Positions 9,297 through 18,270 of a stretch of DNA of 64,000 bases are shown here, in pieces. Made by a program: the position numbers and the translations under genes. Under the pieces are notes generated by a model. The model ran no database searches, was not told where the DNA came from, and saw only the letters and a list, made by a program, of their open reading frames with translations. Position 1 is the stretch's first letter. The number at the start of each line of letters is the position of its first letter. Origin of the DNA: JBMOUD01 sp049319665 (lineage in GTDB: Bacteria > Pseudomonadota > Gammaproteobacteria > Enterobacterales > Enterobacteriaceae); assembly GCF_049319665.1 (NCBI RefSeq), contig NZ_JBMOUD010000018.1, forward strand, positions 25,118 through 89,117, given 5' to 3'.

Positions 9297-10859
9297 TTAG
9301 AACACCTCTTTCGCATGATGCGCTGTGGCGATGGCACGCAGCACGGCACGGGCTTTATTACGAGTTTCGTCAGCTTCGGCTTGTGGAACAGAATCAAGAA
9401 CCACGCCGCAGCCTGCTTGTACGGTGGCAATGCCATCTTCAACGTAGGCAGAGCGGATCACAATGCAGGTATCTAAATCGCCATGAGCGGTCAGATAGCC
9501 GACAGCACCGCCGTAGCAACCGCGACGCACGCCTTCGGAATCAGAAATCAACTGCATCGCGCGAACTTTCGGTGCACCGGTCAAGGTGCCCATATTCATT
9601 ACCGCTTGGTAAGCGTGCAGCACATCCAGATCGGCGCGAAGCGTTCCCACAACACGCGAAACCAGATGCATCACGAAGGAATAACGGTCAACTTTGGTCA
9701 GGTCGGCAACATAACGGCTACCGGGTTCACAGATACGTGCCAAGTCATTACGGGCCAAATCAACCAGCATAATATGTTCGGCCAACTCTTTGTGGTCGGT
9801 ACGCATCTCCAGCTCGATACGACTATCTAAATCGGCATCTAATGAGCCATCTGCGCGGCGTCCACGCGGGCGGGTACCGGCAATTGGATAGATTTCAATT
9901 TGACGATTATTAGCGTCATATTTCAGCGCGCTTTCTGGCGATGCGCCGAACAGGGTGAAATCGTTATCTTGCATAAAGAACATGTATGGGCTTGGGTTGT
10001 TCTTCTTCAGCGTTTCGTAGGCCGACAGTGGCGATGGGCAAGGTAAAGAAAAGCGGCGTGAAGGGACAACCTGGAATACTTCTCCAATTCGTACCGCTTC
10101 TTTCATCTGCTCAACAACGGCGCAAAACTCTTCATCGCTTTGGCTGACGCTCAGTTGCATATCTTCGATATGTTGGCTCGGGATCGGCTGTGGTGCCTGT
10201 TGCAACTGGTGTTGTAACTGCTCTAAACGTGCGTGAAGACGTTGTTTCTCACTCTCTGATGGCGTAAACAGACTTGCCTGTAGACGGCTGCTACGACTCT
10301 GGTGATCGAGTACCAATAACGTTTCCGCTAAATAGAAGCAGAAATCTGGGCAACGCTGCGCCGCGGGTAATTGTGGTAAATCTTCAAAACCGGCAACTAA
10401 GTCATAGGCGAATAGGCCGCCGAGGAACATGGCTTCGCGTTCATCTGCCGGGGTTTCTACCACTTGCAGTATTTGGCGCAGTGCATCAAATACCGAGCGC
10501 GAACGCAGGCGAGCATCTTCATCTTGCAGCGGGTTGATTGCAGGGAAGGTCAGCTCACGACCGTTTGGACGTACATTATTGATTACATCATCTGGCAGAG
10601 CGGCATCGAGCAAAGGCAACAAGGACGCGCCGTTGCTGGTCAACGCTTGAACAGAAACCTGGCGGCCCAAAGCAGTGAAACGCAGCGCGCTGTCTACCAC
10701 CAGCAGGCTTTTTAAATCTTGTTTGCTATCAATCTCGGCAGATTCGAATAACAGCGTAGCCGGACGTGCGCCGCAAAGTTGCTGGAAGATAGCAGTAGGA
10801 TCATCACGATAGCATCCTTGTGCTGTCAGTAACTCTAAGCGAGGGCGTTGAATAGTCAT
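9297..10859 (-). CDS. trpE: Anthranilate synthase component I
   Basis: Converts chorismate to anthranilate with ammonia from TrpG. It is 520 aa, the usual length. The N-terminal block LLFESAEIDSKQDLKSLL is the tryptophan feedback-binding region, and the C-terminal chorismate-binding core contains GTLTGAPKVRAMQLI and the IAGTRPRGR block. The first structural gene of the operon, it lies behind the attenuator, and its stop is separated from trpG by a single base. Confidence 0.97.
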   Translation of the reverse strand: MTIQRPRLELLTAQGCYRDDPTAIFQQLCGARPATLLFESAEIDSKQDLKSLLVVDSALRFTALGRQVSVQALTSNGASLLPLLDAALPDDVINNVRPNGRELTFPAINPLQDEDARLRSRSVFDALRQILQVVETPADEREAMFLGGLFAYDLVAGFEDLPQLPAAQRCPDFCFYLAETLLVLDHQSRSSRLQASLFTPSESEKQRLHARLEQLQHQLQQAPQPIPSQHIEDMQLSVSQSDEEFCAVVEQMKEAVRIGEVFQVVPSRRFSLPCPSPLSAYETLKKNNPSPYMFFMQDNDFTLFGASPESALKYDANNRQIEIYPIAGTRPRGRRADGSLDADLDSRIELEMRTDHKELAEHIMLVDLARNDLARICEPGSRYVADLTKVDRYSFVMHLVSRVVGTLRADLDVLHAYQAVMNMGTLTGAPKVRAMQLISDSEGVRRGCYGGAVGYLTAHGDLDTCIVIRSAYVEDGIATVQAGCGVVLDSVPQAEADETRNKARAVLRAIATAHHAKEVF

Positions 10860-10917
10860 ATTATTTCCTTAAACGTCCGGTACTTCTCTGACCGGTTGAA
10901 AGCAATTTTTTAGCCAT

Positions 10918-10941
10918 AAAAAAACCCGCATTATGCGGGCT
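10918..10941 (-). terminator. trp attenuator terminator hairpin
   Basis: A 6-bp GC-rich stem CCCGCA/TGCGGG with a 3-nt loop followed on the minus strand by seven Ts, between trpL and trpE. Low tryptophan would stall ribosomes at the Trp codons of trpL and favour the antiterminator; high tryptophan would favour this hairpin. Confidence 0.9.
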
Positions 10942-10978
10942 TCGGGTATCTGCAGTGCCTGATGACAGCTATGCGTGA

Positions 10979-11035
10979 TTACACCGCCCGCGAAAGGGAG
11001 GTACGCCACCAGCTGAGTAAAGAGAACATATTCAT
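10979..11035 (-). CDS. trpL: trp operon leader peptide
   Basis: An 18-codon ORF encoding MNMFSLLSWWRTSLSRAV with two adjacent Trp codons, the sensor of the attenuator 38 bp downstream. Two more in-frame ATGs lie just upstream (11041 and 11044), so the peptide could be 20 or 21 residues. The start follows AAGAG by a short spacer. It overlaps the region that would pair in the antiterminator. Confidence 0.9.
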   Translation of the reverse strand: MNMFSLLSWWRTSLSRAV

Positions 11036-11103
11036 TTTCATCATCAAGCACTCTTATGTTTGTCATTAAACCGATCTTAGGGTCGCGATATTTCGCGTAA
11101 CTG

Positions 11104-11138
11104 CGTACTAGTAAACTAGTTCGAGGGCGTGAAGTCAA
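11104..11138 (-). promoter_or_regulatory. trp promoter with overlapping TrpR operator
   Basis: On the minus strand TTGACT (11138-11133) and TTTACT (11115-11110) are separated by 17 bp. The -10 region is embedded in ACTAGTTTACTAGT flanked by CGA and ACG, a near-perfect match to the E. coli TrpR operator. Tryptophan-loaded TrpR would block RNA polymerase here. Confidence 0.9.
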
Positions 11139-11310
11139 CCTTCTTTTATAAACTTCTTACAAGGAACTCTTTTAAGGCGGATTGCGCCCCTAATATTGCG
11201 CAAAAATATGGTGTAAGCAAGATGACTCACAGATTGCGTTAACCAGTCAGCTCTGAACGCGTTATGATAGCGGCCGCTTTAAATTACAGGTTTTCATTGA
11301 ATTAATAATT

Positions 11311-12186
11311 ATGACGTTATCTCCCCCGGAAGAACAAAGCCTGAGTTCGGCTTTTAAACTCTACGATCTACATAGCCACACGACGGCGTCAGACGGTCAC
11401 TTATCGCCGCAAGCGTTGGTTGCAAGAGCCGTTGAAATGCGAGTTAACGTATTGGCGATAACCGATCATGACAGCACTGAAGGGCTTGACCGCGCAGCCC
11501 AAGCGATTGCTGAACAGGCATTGCCCCTGCAACTGATTAACGGGGTGGAAATCTCTACGCTGTGGGAAAACCTTGAGATTCATATTGTCGGATTACGTAT
11601 CGATGCGCAGCATCCGGCGATGCAAACGTTATTAGCTGCACAGGCCACACGCCGTATTGAACGGGCGCAAGAAATGGGGAACCGGCTGGCGAAAGCGCGT
11701 ATTGAAGGGGCATGGGAAGGCGCATTGCGTTTGGCTGATGGCGGCGCTGTCACGCGCGCGCATTTTGCCCGTTATTTGGTTGAGGTCGGTGCTGCCGATA
11801 ATATTGCGCAAGTATTTAAAAAATATCTCGCCAAAGGCAAGACCGGTTATGTACCGCCACAGTGGTGTACAATTAAAGAAGCGATTGATGCTATCCATCA
11901 ATCAGGGGGGCAAGCGGTTGTTGCTCATCCGGGACGTTATGATCTTTCAACCAAATGGTTAAAAAGATTATTAGCGTTCTTTGCCGAGCAGGGCGGCGAT
12001 GCGATGGAAGTCGCGCAGTGCCAGCAGGCCCCGCAGGAACGTACCCAGCTTGCCGGTCTGGCACGCGACTACAATTTATTAGCTTCACAGGGCTCAGATT
12101 TTCATCAGCCTTGTTCTTGGATTGAACTGGGAAGAAAGCTCTGGCTGCCCGGTGGCGTAGAACCGGTATGGCAATCCTGGCCGTAG
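11311..12186 (+). CDS. rnm: PHP-domain 5'-3' exoribonuclease Rnm (YciV/TrpH)
   Basis: A metal-dependent phosphoesterase of the PHP family; the E. coli protein trims 5' ends of rRNAs and hydrolyses 3',5'-bisphosphonucleotides. It is 291 aa. Metal ligands are visible in YDLHSHTTASDG (about residue 19), ITDHDST, VVAHPGRY and SQGSDFH near the C-terminus. It is divergent from the trp operon with its promoter in the 170-bp gap, and yciO follows after 147 bp. Confidence 0.93.
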   Translation: MTLSPPEEQSLSSAFKLYDLHSHTTASDGHLSPQALVARAVEMRVNVLAITDHDSTEGLDRAAQAIAEQALPLQLINGVEISTLWENLEIHIVGLRIDAQHPAMQTLLAAQATRRIERAQEMGNRLAKARIEGAWEGALRLADGGAVTRAHFARYLVEVGAADNIAQVFKKYLAKGKTGYVPPQWCTIKEAIDAIHQSGGQAVVAHPGRYDLSTKWLKRLLAFFAEQGGDAMEVAQCQQAPQERTQLAGLARDYNLLASQGSDFHQPCSWIELGRKLWLPGGVEPVWQSWP

Positions 12187-12333
12187 CCCGAAGTGTCATC
12201 GCTACACGCTTGCCAGCGCTATGATTAATGGTAGAGGTCGTGACCAAGGAAACGGGAAAGAAAACCTGCCATCCTTGTTGATGACCTCTGCAGGGTTTAA
12301 CGCGTTATTTAACGCAGTGAAAGAGGAATTATC

Positions 12334-12954
12334 ATGAGTCAGTTTTTTTATGTTCACCCGGATAATCCGCAGCCGCGCTTGATTTCACAAGCCGTTGAAT
12401 TTTTAAGAAAAGGCTGCGTGATCGTCTATCCAACGGATTCCGGTTATGCGCTTGGCTGTCGTTTAGAAGAAAAAGCGGCGATGGAGCGTATCTGTCGAAT
12501 TCGTCAGCTGGACAGCAATCATAACTTTACCTTGGTCTGTCGTGACCTGTCCGAGTTGTCAACCTATGCACATGTTGATAACGCGGCTTTCCGGCTGATT
12601 AAAAACAATACGCCGGGAAATTACACTTTTATCCTCAAAGCGACCAAAGAAGTACCACGCCGCTTGATGAGTGAAAAACGTAAAACGATTGGCCTGCGTG
12701 TTCCGTCAAACGCTATTGCGTTGGCGCTATTAGAAGAGTTGGGCGAACCACTGATGTCGACCAGCCTTATGCTGCCAGGCAATGACTTTGCCGAGTCCGA
12801 TCCAGAAGAGATCCGCGATAACATGGGCAAGCTGGTGGATTTAATCCTCAACGGCGGTTCCATTGGTCAGCAGCCAACCACGGTGGTCGATCTTACCGAC
12901 GCTTCGCCAGAGGTTGTACGCGTTGGCACCGGCGATCCTCAGCCGTTTTATTGA
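12334..12954 (+). CDS. yciO: YciO, Sua5/YciO/YrdC family
   Basis: A 206-aa paralogue of the threonylcarbamoyl-AMP synthase TsaC/Sua5 that helps form t6A in tRNA; the activity of YciO itself is less well defined. The family core IVYPTDSGYALGC (about residues 30-42) and GLRVPSN and PLMSTSLMLPG are present. GAGGAATT precedes the ATG by 5 nt. The position after rnm is the conserved enteric order. Confidence 0.92.
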   Translation: MSQFFYVHPDNPQPRLISQAVEFLRKGCVIVYPTDSGYALGCRLEEKAAMERICRIRQLDSNHNFTLVCRDLSELSTYAHVDNAAFRLIKNNTPGNYTFILKATKEVPRRLMSEKRKTIGLRVPSNAIALALLEELGEPLMSTSLMLPGNDFAESDPEEIRDNMGKLVDLILNGGSIGQQPTTVVDLTDASPEVVRVGTGDPQPFY

Positions 12955-13256
12955 GTTTATTTGCCCTCGTGTCGGCATTTCCTCATGCTCAATAACCGCT
13001 GTGTTCTATTATTTAAAAGCGCCGGAAGGCGCATTATTCCACGTTTATTTTTGCACAAAAAACAATCATTATTTTTAGAATCATTGGGGCCGGAATTAGT
13101 ATAGAATACGAGGCCCTTTAACACCTGTGTAACGCCGGTGTTAACCTGCGGTGCTGCAAACATGTGAAAAATTATATGGTTATGGTGAAATCAGCCGTAA
13201 CTTACTGACGTAGAAAATACAATGACGCCTGTGAAGGCGACAAATGAGGTTGCTCA
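12955..13256. other. Intergenic region, probable rluB promoter and leader
   Basis: No gene seen. It contains TAGAAT at 13102-13107 as a possible -10 element and a perfect 8-bp inverted repeat TTAACACC/GGTGTTAA at 13118-13144 without a T tract, which could form a leader hairpin. No -35 element is convincing. Confidence 0.5.
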
Positions 13257-14468
13257 ATGAGCGAGAAGTTTAATTCCAATAAGCAAAAGAATGACCGCTT
13301 TAAATCTGACAAGCCGCGTGCAAATCGCGCTGATACAGACAAATCGCGTTCTGACCGCCCACGTGCAGACAAGCCACGTAGCGCCAAGCCGGGTGCAGAT
13401 AAGCCTCGCGGTGAAAAATCCCGAATCGAAAAACCACGCGCTGATAGTAGCCGCATAGAAAAGCCTCGCCAGACAAAGCCGAAGGCTGACTCATTACGTG
13501 TCAAAAACATCGATATCGTCGCTGATGAGACCGAAGAAGCACCAAAATACGAAAAGCCGAAGAATGCGCTTAACGAAGGTGAAGGTCCGCAGAGCGAAAA
13601 ATTGCAAAAAATCTTGGCGCGCGCTGGTCACGGTTCTCGTCGCGAAGTTGAAGCCATGATCCAACAAGGTCGCGTCAGCGTTGACGGCAAGATCTCTACA
13701 TTGGGCGACCGTGTAGAATTGAATGCCGGTACTAAAATCCGTCTTGATGGCCATGTGTTGTCAATTATTGAAGCGCAGGACACGGTTTGCCGCGTGCTTG
13801 CGTACTACAAGCCAGAAGGTGAGTTGTGTACTCGCAGCGACCCGGAAGGCCGTCCAACGGTATTCGACCGTTTGCCAAAAATGCGTGGCTCACGCTGGGT
13901 AGCGGTTGGGCGTCTGGATGTTAACACCTCTGGTTTGCTGCTGTTCACCACCGATGGTGAATTGGCTAACCGTTTGATGCACCCAAGCCGTGAAGTTGAG
14001 CGCGAATACGCCGTGCGCGTGTTTGGCCAGATTGACGATGAAAAAATCAAACAACTGAGCCGTGGCGTACAGCTTGAAGATGGTCCTGCGGCATTCCGTA
14101 GCATCAAATACCAGGGCGGTGAAGGGCTGAACCAGTGGTACAACGTGACGTTGACCGAAGGCCGTAACCGTGAAGTTCGCCGTCTGTGGGAAGCCGTTGG
14201 CGTACAGGTAAGCCGATTGATCCGCGTGCGCTATGGTGATCTTAATCTGCCGAAAGGTTTGCCGCGCGGGGGTTATAAAGAGTTAGACCTGCCGGATATC
14301 AACTATTTGCGCCAACTGGTTGCCCTGACAGAAGAAACGGTCAGCAAGATGCCAGTAGAGCGCGATCGCCGTCGCGTGAAGGCTAACCAGATCCGTCGTG
14401 CAGTGAAACGTCATACTCAGGTCACGCCAGCACGTCGTGGCGGAACCCCGAGCAAGCGCCAGGGTTAA
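13257..14468 (+). CDS. rluB: 23S rRNA pseudouridine(2605) synthase RluB with basic N-terminal extension
   Basis: Isomerises U2605 of 23S rRNA. The S4 RNA-binding domain starts near residue 113 (SEKLQKILARAGHGSRREV), and the catalytic aspartate lies in GRLDVNTSGLLLFT. E. coli RluB is about 291 aa and begins at the S4 domain; this protein has 403 aa because of about 110 extra N-terminal residues rich in Lys, Arg, Pro, Asp with repeated KPRADK-like units, probably disordered and RNA-binding. GAGGTT lies 8 nt before the chosen ATG, which supports the long form. The C-terminal tail is also basic. Confidence 0.93.
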   Translation: MSEKFNSNKQKNDRFKSDKPRANRADTDKSRSDRPRADKPRSAKPGADKPRGEKSRIEKPRADSSRIEKPRQTKPKADSLRVKNIDIVADETEEAPKYEKPKNALNEGEGPQSEKLQKILARAGHGSRREVEAMIQQGRVSVDGKISTLGDRVELNAGTKIRLDGHVLSIIEAQDTVCRVLAYYKPEGELCTRSDPEGRPTVFDRLPKMRGSRWVAVGRLDVNTSGLLLFTTDGELANRLMHPSREVEREYAVRVFGQIDDEKIKQLSRGVQLEDGPAAFRSIKYQGGEGLNQWYNVTLTEGRNREVRRLWEAVGVQVSRLIRVRYGDLNLPKGLPRGGYKELDLPDINYLRQLVALTEETVSKMPVERDRRRVKANQIRRAVKRHTQVTPARRGGTPSKRQG

Positions 14469-14520
14469 TTTGCCATTGTGCTAATATGATTGTTGTCGAA
14501 TCACTATTATGTATAAAGCT

Positions 14521-14550
14521 AAAACCACCTCCTAAGTGAGGTGGTTTTTT
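14521..14550. terminator. Terminator after rluB
   Basis: An 11-bp stem AAAACCACCTC/GAGGTGGTTTT with a 6-nt loop and a T run, between rluB and the next gene. Confidence 0.9.
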
Positions 14551-14578
14551 ATAATGGAACCCAAATCAGGGAGAGGCA

Positions 14579-15235
14579 TTGAAACTTTATCTCATCAGAC
14601 ATGGGCAGACACAGGCCGATGTCAACGGCGTAATTTGTGGTAGCAGTGATATCGGCCTTACTGAACTTGGAAAACAACAGGCAAAGCATCTAGCCAATAT
14701 GCTGGCATCAGTGCGGCTTGATGGCATTATTCATAGCGGCATGCTGCGCAGTGAGCAAACAGCAAATATTATTCTCGGCCAGCGTGATATTAACCTCGAA
14801 ACCCAAACGCTGGCGCAAGAAATCTGTTTTGGACAGTGGGAGTTACGTTGTCACAGCGAGGTAAAGTCATCTGCAACAGTAAGTTATGCAGATTGGTGTC
14901 GAGACTGGCAATTGGCAGAAGTACCCGGTGGTGAGCTATTCGCCGATTTTAGCCAGCGTATTCGTCGGGCGCTAAATCAACTTTACCTGCGCCCTGCAAA
15001 TAGCCAGTTAGCGATTATCGGTGAGCAGGGCGCGCTCAGCTTTATGTTAGCGATGATGCTAAAGCTCGCGCCAGCTGACATGCTGCGTTTTCCATTCCAT
15101 CAGGGCAGTTTATGCGAAGTGGAACTGACCAACGGATATTGTGTGATTCAGCGTTTTAATGATACTGGATTACTGGCTATGCCAGAGGCAAGCTCCTTGG
15201 GGTCCTCTACCAATCAATGCCTTGCTGAGCCATAA
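14579..15235 (+). CDS. cobC: Histidine phosphatase, probable alpha-ribazole phosphatase CobC
   Basis: A 218-aa member of the histidine phosphatase superfamily with the catalytic LIRHGQT at residues 4-10 and the second-half GEQGALSFML in place of the more usual GHGG. In cobamide synthesis CobC removes the phosphate of alpha-ribazole 5'-phosphate. The pairing with btuR supports this role, but a general phosphatase is possible. The start is TTG preceded by GGGAGAGG. Its 3' end overlaps the convergent btuR by 29 bp. Confidence 0.72.
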   Translation: MKLYLIRHGQTQADVNGVICGSSDIGLTELGKQQAKHLANMLASVRLDGIIHSGMLRSEQTANIILGQRDINLETQTLAQEICFGQWELRCHSEVKSSATVSYADWCRDWQLAEVPGGELFADFSQRIRRALNQLYLRPANSQLAIIGEQGALSFMLAMMLKLAPADMLRFPFHQGSLCEVELTNGYCVIQRFNDTGLLAMPEASSLGSSTNQCLAEP

Positions 15236-15797
15236 TTCCGGCGTCAAAAGCGTGTTTAACTGGGCGAAGCTCGCTCACGGTATCGGCGAGCTCGAGTAAA
15301 TCCCGGTGGCAGCCTCGGCCGGTAATAATCACAGTCTGATGCGCAGGACGGTGATTCAGCGCGTCCAGCACCTCCTGTAGCGCCAGATAGCCAAAACTGA
15401 GCATGTAGGTCAGCTCATCCAGCACCACTAAATCCAACGACGTATCCGCCAGCATTCTTTTTCCGTGCAGCCAGACATCCTGACAAGCTTGCGTATCGCT
15501 TGCTTTATTTTGAGTTTCCCAGGTAAAGCCGGTGGACATAACCTGGAATTCAACGCCGTGTGGCTCCAGCAGATTTCGCTCGCCGTTTGGCCATTCGCCC
15601 TTGATAAATTGAATGACACCTGCACGTTGACCATGACCAACGGCGCGGGTGACAGTACCAAAGGCCGCAGTTGTTTTACCTTTACCATTGCCGGTAAAGA
15701 TAATCAGTATCCCTCGCGCTTCTTTGGCCGCTGCAATACGGGCATCAACCTGTTCTTTTAACCGTTGTTGACGCTGCTGGTGACGATCCTCGCTCAT
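15207..15797 (-). CDS. btuR: Corrinoid adenosyltransferase BtuR/CobO
   Basis: Transfers the adenosyl group of ATP to cob(I)alamin or cob(I)yrinate to make the coenzyme form of B12. It is 196 aa with the modified P-loop GNGKGKTTAAFG at about residues 36-47 and the conserved VVLDELTYML and the C-terminal block ITGRGCHRDLLELAD. It follows yciK on the same strand by 12 bp, as in E. coli, so the two are probably cotranscribed. Confidence 0.94.
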   Translation of the reverse strand: MSEDRHQQRQQRLKEQVDARIAAAKEARGILIIFTGNGKGKTTAAFGTVTRAVGHGQRAGVIQFIKGEWPNGERNLLEPHGVEFQVMSTGFTWETQNKASDTQACQDVWLHGKRMLADTSLDLVVLDELTYMLSFGYLALQEVLDALNHRPAHQTVIITGRGCHRDLLELADTVSELRPVKHAFDAGIMAQQGIDW

Positions 15798-15809
15798 TGA
15801 TGATCCCGT

Positions 15810-16571
15810 TTATTCCGCAGGGCCAGCTTTGCGGCCTGGCTGTGCGTCAAAGCTAATGCCGGTTTTGCGACGGCTGTCATCGCCCATTAAATACAGGTAC
15901 AGCGGCATAATTTCGGCCGGCGTTTTTAACTTTTGTGCATTTTCATCCGGGAAGGCAGATGCGCGCATTTTTGTGCGTGTTCCCCCCGGATTGATGCAAT
16001 TGACCCGCAAGTTAGTCTGTTTATATTCTTCAGCCAGGACTTGCATCATCCCTTCGGTAGCAAACTTAGACACCGAGTAAATTCCCCAGCCGCTGCGGCC
16101 TTGACGACCTACGCTTGAAGACGTAAAGACCAACGAGGCGTTGGCAGATTTTAACAACAACGGCAGCAATGCCTGCGTGAGCATGAAGGTGGCATTAACG
16201 TTCACTTGCATCACGTTATTCCAGTCTTCGAGTTTAATCTCTGCCATGGGTACTATTTCACTGAGCAGCCCTGCATTATGAAGTACGCCGTCAAGGTGCG
16301 GTGCCCATTCAGCTATTGTGGTCGCGACACGCTGGCAATCTTGTTGGCTCGCGGTCAGTAAATCTAGCGTAATGATATTGGCGGGGCGCAGGCCGGCATT
16401 AGCAATCTCTCGCTGTACAGATTGCAGTTTACTTTCGGTGCGTCCTAACAGGATGACTCGCGCGCCAAAACGGGCATAAGACAAGGCAGCTTCACGGCCG
16501 ATACCATCACCGGCACCGGTAACCAAAATGATGCGATCGTTAAGTAAGTCTGATTTTGGATGGTAATGCAC
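15810..16571 (-). CDS. yciK: YciK family short-chain oxidoreductase
   Basis: A cytoplasmic NAD(P)-dependent SDR of 253 aa; its substrate is not known. The cofactor loop TGAGDGIG is at about residues 19-26, and the catalytic triad residues appear in FTSSSVG and the YSVSKFA motif. The start is GTG, which gives the conserved MHYHPKSDLLNDRIILVTG. It lies upstream of btuR with a short gap. Confidence 0.92.
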   Translation of the reverse strand: MHYHPKSDLLNDRIILVTGAGDGIGREAALSYARFGARVILLGRTESKLQSVQREIANAGLRPANIITLDLLTASQQDCQRVATTIAEWAPHLDGVLHNAGLLSEIVPMAEIKLEDWNNVMQVNVNATFMLTQALLPLLLKSANASLVFTSSSVGRQGRSGWGIYSVSKFATEGMMQVLAEEYKQTNLRVNCINPGGTRTKMRASAFPDENAQKLKTPAEIMPLYLYLMGDDSRRKTGISFDAQPGRKAGPAE

Positions 16572-16918
16572 GCTAACTCCTTAAAAATGAGACGCTGAGG
16601 AGATTGATAAATTTTTCCTCAACCCGATATATGAAGGGGAGCCTAAATGCTCAACCCAAATGTGATGCTCTGTATTGGTTTTAAAAGACGATGGATATAT
16701 TCCGCCAATACACCTGAATTTCAAGGGATAAGCTCTTAATTACCGATTTATATGTAACAAAAACAAATCATGATGACCGCATCTTTCGCCGTTTTCTGTT
16801 TGTTTTACCAGCAAAGTCACGGTTGTTTACCTCTGAACCAGATTCAGACAAGACTCACTGACTGTGATTGACTAGAATGCTATTTATCTTTTACCAAGCT
16901 GTTTAAAAGGCGGTTTTT
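16572..16918. other. Intergenic region between divergent yciK and sohB
   Basis: 347 bp between two divergent genes, presumably with both promoters. I see no repeat, terminator or small ORF that can be supported. Confidence 0.5.
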
Positions 16919-17962
16919 GTGGATCTACTCTCTCTTTATGGACTATTTTTGGCGAAAGTTGTCACGGTGGTGATTGCCATCGGCGCGTTGGTCGTATTGA
17001 TACTTAGCCAACGGCAGCGCAAAGGTGCCGCAAAAGGTGAGCTTCATTTAAAAGATTTAGGTGAAGAGTACCGTGAAATGCAACGTGAAATGCGTACCGC
17101 TCGTCTGGACCCGATTGCGCAGAAGTTACGTAATAAAGAATTTAAAAAGCAGGAGAAGCTCGAAGCCAAGCAAAAGAAACAGCTGGCTAAAACGGGCGTG
17201 GCAAACAGCAAGTCCTGTCTGTATGTTCTCGATTTTAAAGGCAGTATGGATGCGCACGAAGTCACCTCACTGCGTGAAGAAATCTCTGCGGTATTGGCCG
17301 TTGCAACACCGGCTGATGAAGTGCTATTGCGCTTAGAAAGTCCAGGCGGTGTGGTGCACGGTTATGGGCTGGCGGCATCACAACTGGTGCGTCTGCGTGA
17401 AGCTGGAGTGCGTCTTACCGTCGTTGTCGATAAAGTTGCCGCTAGCGGTGGTTATATGATGGCCTGCGTCGCGGATCGCATTGTATCTGCACCCTTCGCG
17501 ATTATCGGTTCTATCGGCGTAGTGGCGCAAATCCCGAACTTCAGCCGCCTGCTGAAAAAAAATAATATTGATGTTGAGCTGCACACTGCCGGAGAATTCA
17601 AACGCACACTGACATTATTTGGTGAAAATACCGAAGAAGGGCGTGAGAAGTTCCGCGAAGATTTGAACGAAACCCACGTACTATTTAAAGAGTTCGTGCA
17701 TCAAAATCGCCCGGCATTGGATATTAATGCTGTGGCTACAGGAGAACACTGGTTTGGTCTGCAAGCGCTTGAAAAAGGCTTAGTTGATGAAATTGGTACC
17801 AGTGATGATTTGCTGATTGCCGAGATGGAAAAACATGAAGTCATTTCGGTACGCTTTAGCCGTCGTAAACGTGTCATGGACCGTTTTACTGGCAGCGCTG
17901 CTGAAAGTGTGGACCGTCTGTTTTTACGCTGGTTACAGCGTAGCCAAAAGCCATTGTTATAG
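16919..17962 (+). CDS. sohB: Inner membrane protease SohB (peptidase S49)
   Basis: A 347-aa membrane-anchored serine protease of the SppA family. An N-terminal helix (about residues 8-29) anchors it, a basic linker rich in Lys and Glu follows, and the protease domain has the nucleophile in VAASGGYMMA and the general-base lysine in GEFKRTLTLFG. Family knowledge suggests peptide clearance in the periplasm. The start is GTG after a weak site AAGGCGG. A terminator lies 20 bp downstream. Confidence 0.93.
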   Translation: MDLLSLYGLFLAKVVTVVIAIGALVVLILSQRQRKGAAKGELHLKDLGEEYREMQREMRTARLDPIAQKLRNKEFKKQEKLEAKQKKQLAKTGVANSKSCLYVLDFKGSMDAHEVTSLREEISAVLAVATPADEVLLRLESPGGVVHGYGLAASQLVRLREAGVRLTVVVDKVAASGGYMMACVADRIVSAPFAIIGSIGVVAQIPNFSRLLKKNNIDVELHTAGEFKRTLTLFGENTEEGREKFREDLNETHVLFKEFVHQNRPALDINAVATGEHWFGLQALEKGLVDEIGTSDDLLIAEMEKHEVISVRFSRRKRVMDRFTGSAAESVDRLFLRWLQRSQKPLL

Positions 17963-17982
17963 GTCAAGGCAATCAAGTGTTT

Positions 17983-18005
17983 AAGGGGCTAAGGCCCCTT
18001 TTTTA
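17983..18005. terminator. Terminator between sohB and yciN
   Basis: A 7-bp stem AAGGGGC/GCCCCTT with a 4-nt loop followed by a run of Ts on the plus strand. Confidence 0.85.
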
Positions 18006-18018
18006 TTCAGCAAAGCTG

Positions 18019-18270
18019 TTAATCCTGCAAGGTGTATTTATCAGAAAAACAGTGGGCTAAATATTTAAACATATTGAATACTGCGGTCGTTTTTAGCGTA
18101 GGTAAGCCGTTATCATCTAAAAAGAATGGGCCGTGGAAAACCAGCACGCCACCTTTTTCTTCGACACTGGTAGCCATCATGCCTGGTTGATAATCTTGAT
18201 GTTCAGTGATCGCTTTGTTTGCTTCAATTAGCAATGCATGGCGAGCGATCGCCGTTTTATTTTCATGCAT
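18019..18270 (-). CDS. yciN: YciN family protein (DUF2498)
   Basis: A small 83-aa soluble protein of unknown function found next to topA in enterobacteria. The ATG at 18270 is chosen because GGGAGAG precedes it by 5 nt and the product length equals that of E. coli YciN; the frame opens 8 codons earlier. It is convergent with sohB and divergent from topA. Confidence 0.88.
   Translation of the reverse strand: MHENKTAIARHALLIEANKAITEHQDYQPGMMATSVEEKGGVLVFHGPFFLDDNGLPTLKTTAVFNMFKYLAHCFSDKYTLQD

Noticed and set aside
9383..9830. Long plus-strand ORFs inside trpE
   Set aside because: Shadow frames of a strongly coding gene.
10869..11138. 89-aa minus-strand ORF over the trp leader
   Set aside because: It overlaps trpL in another frame, spans the operator and attenuator and has no conserved content.
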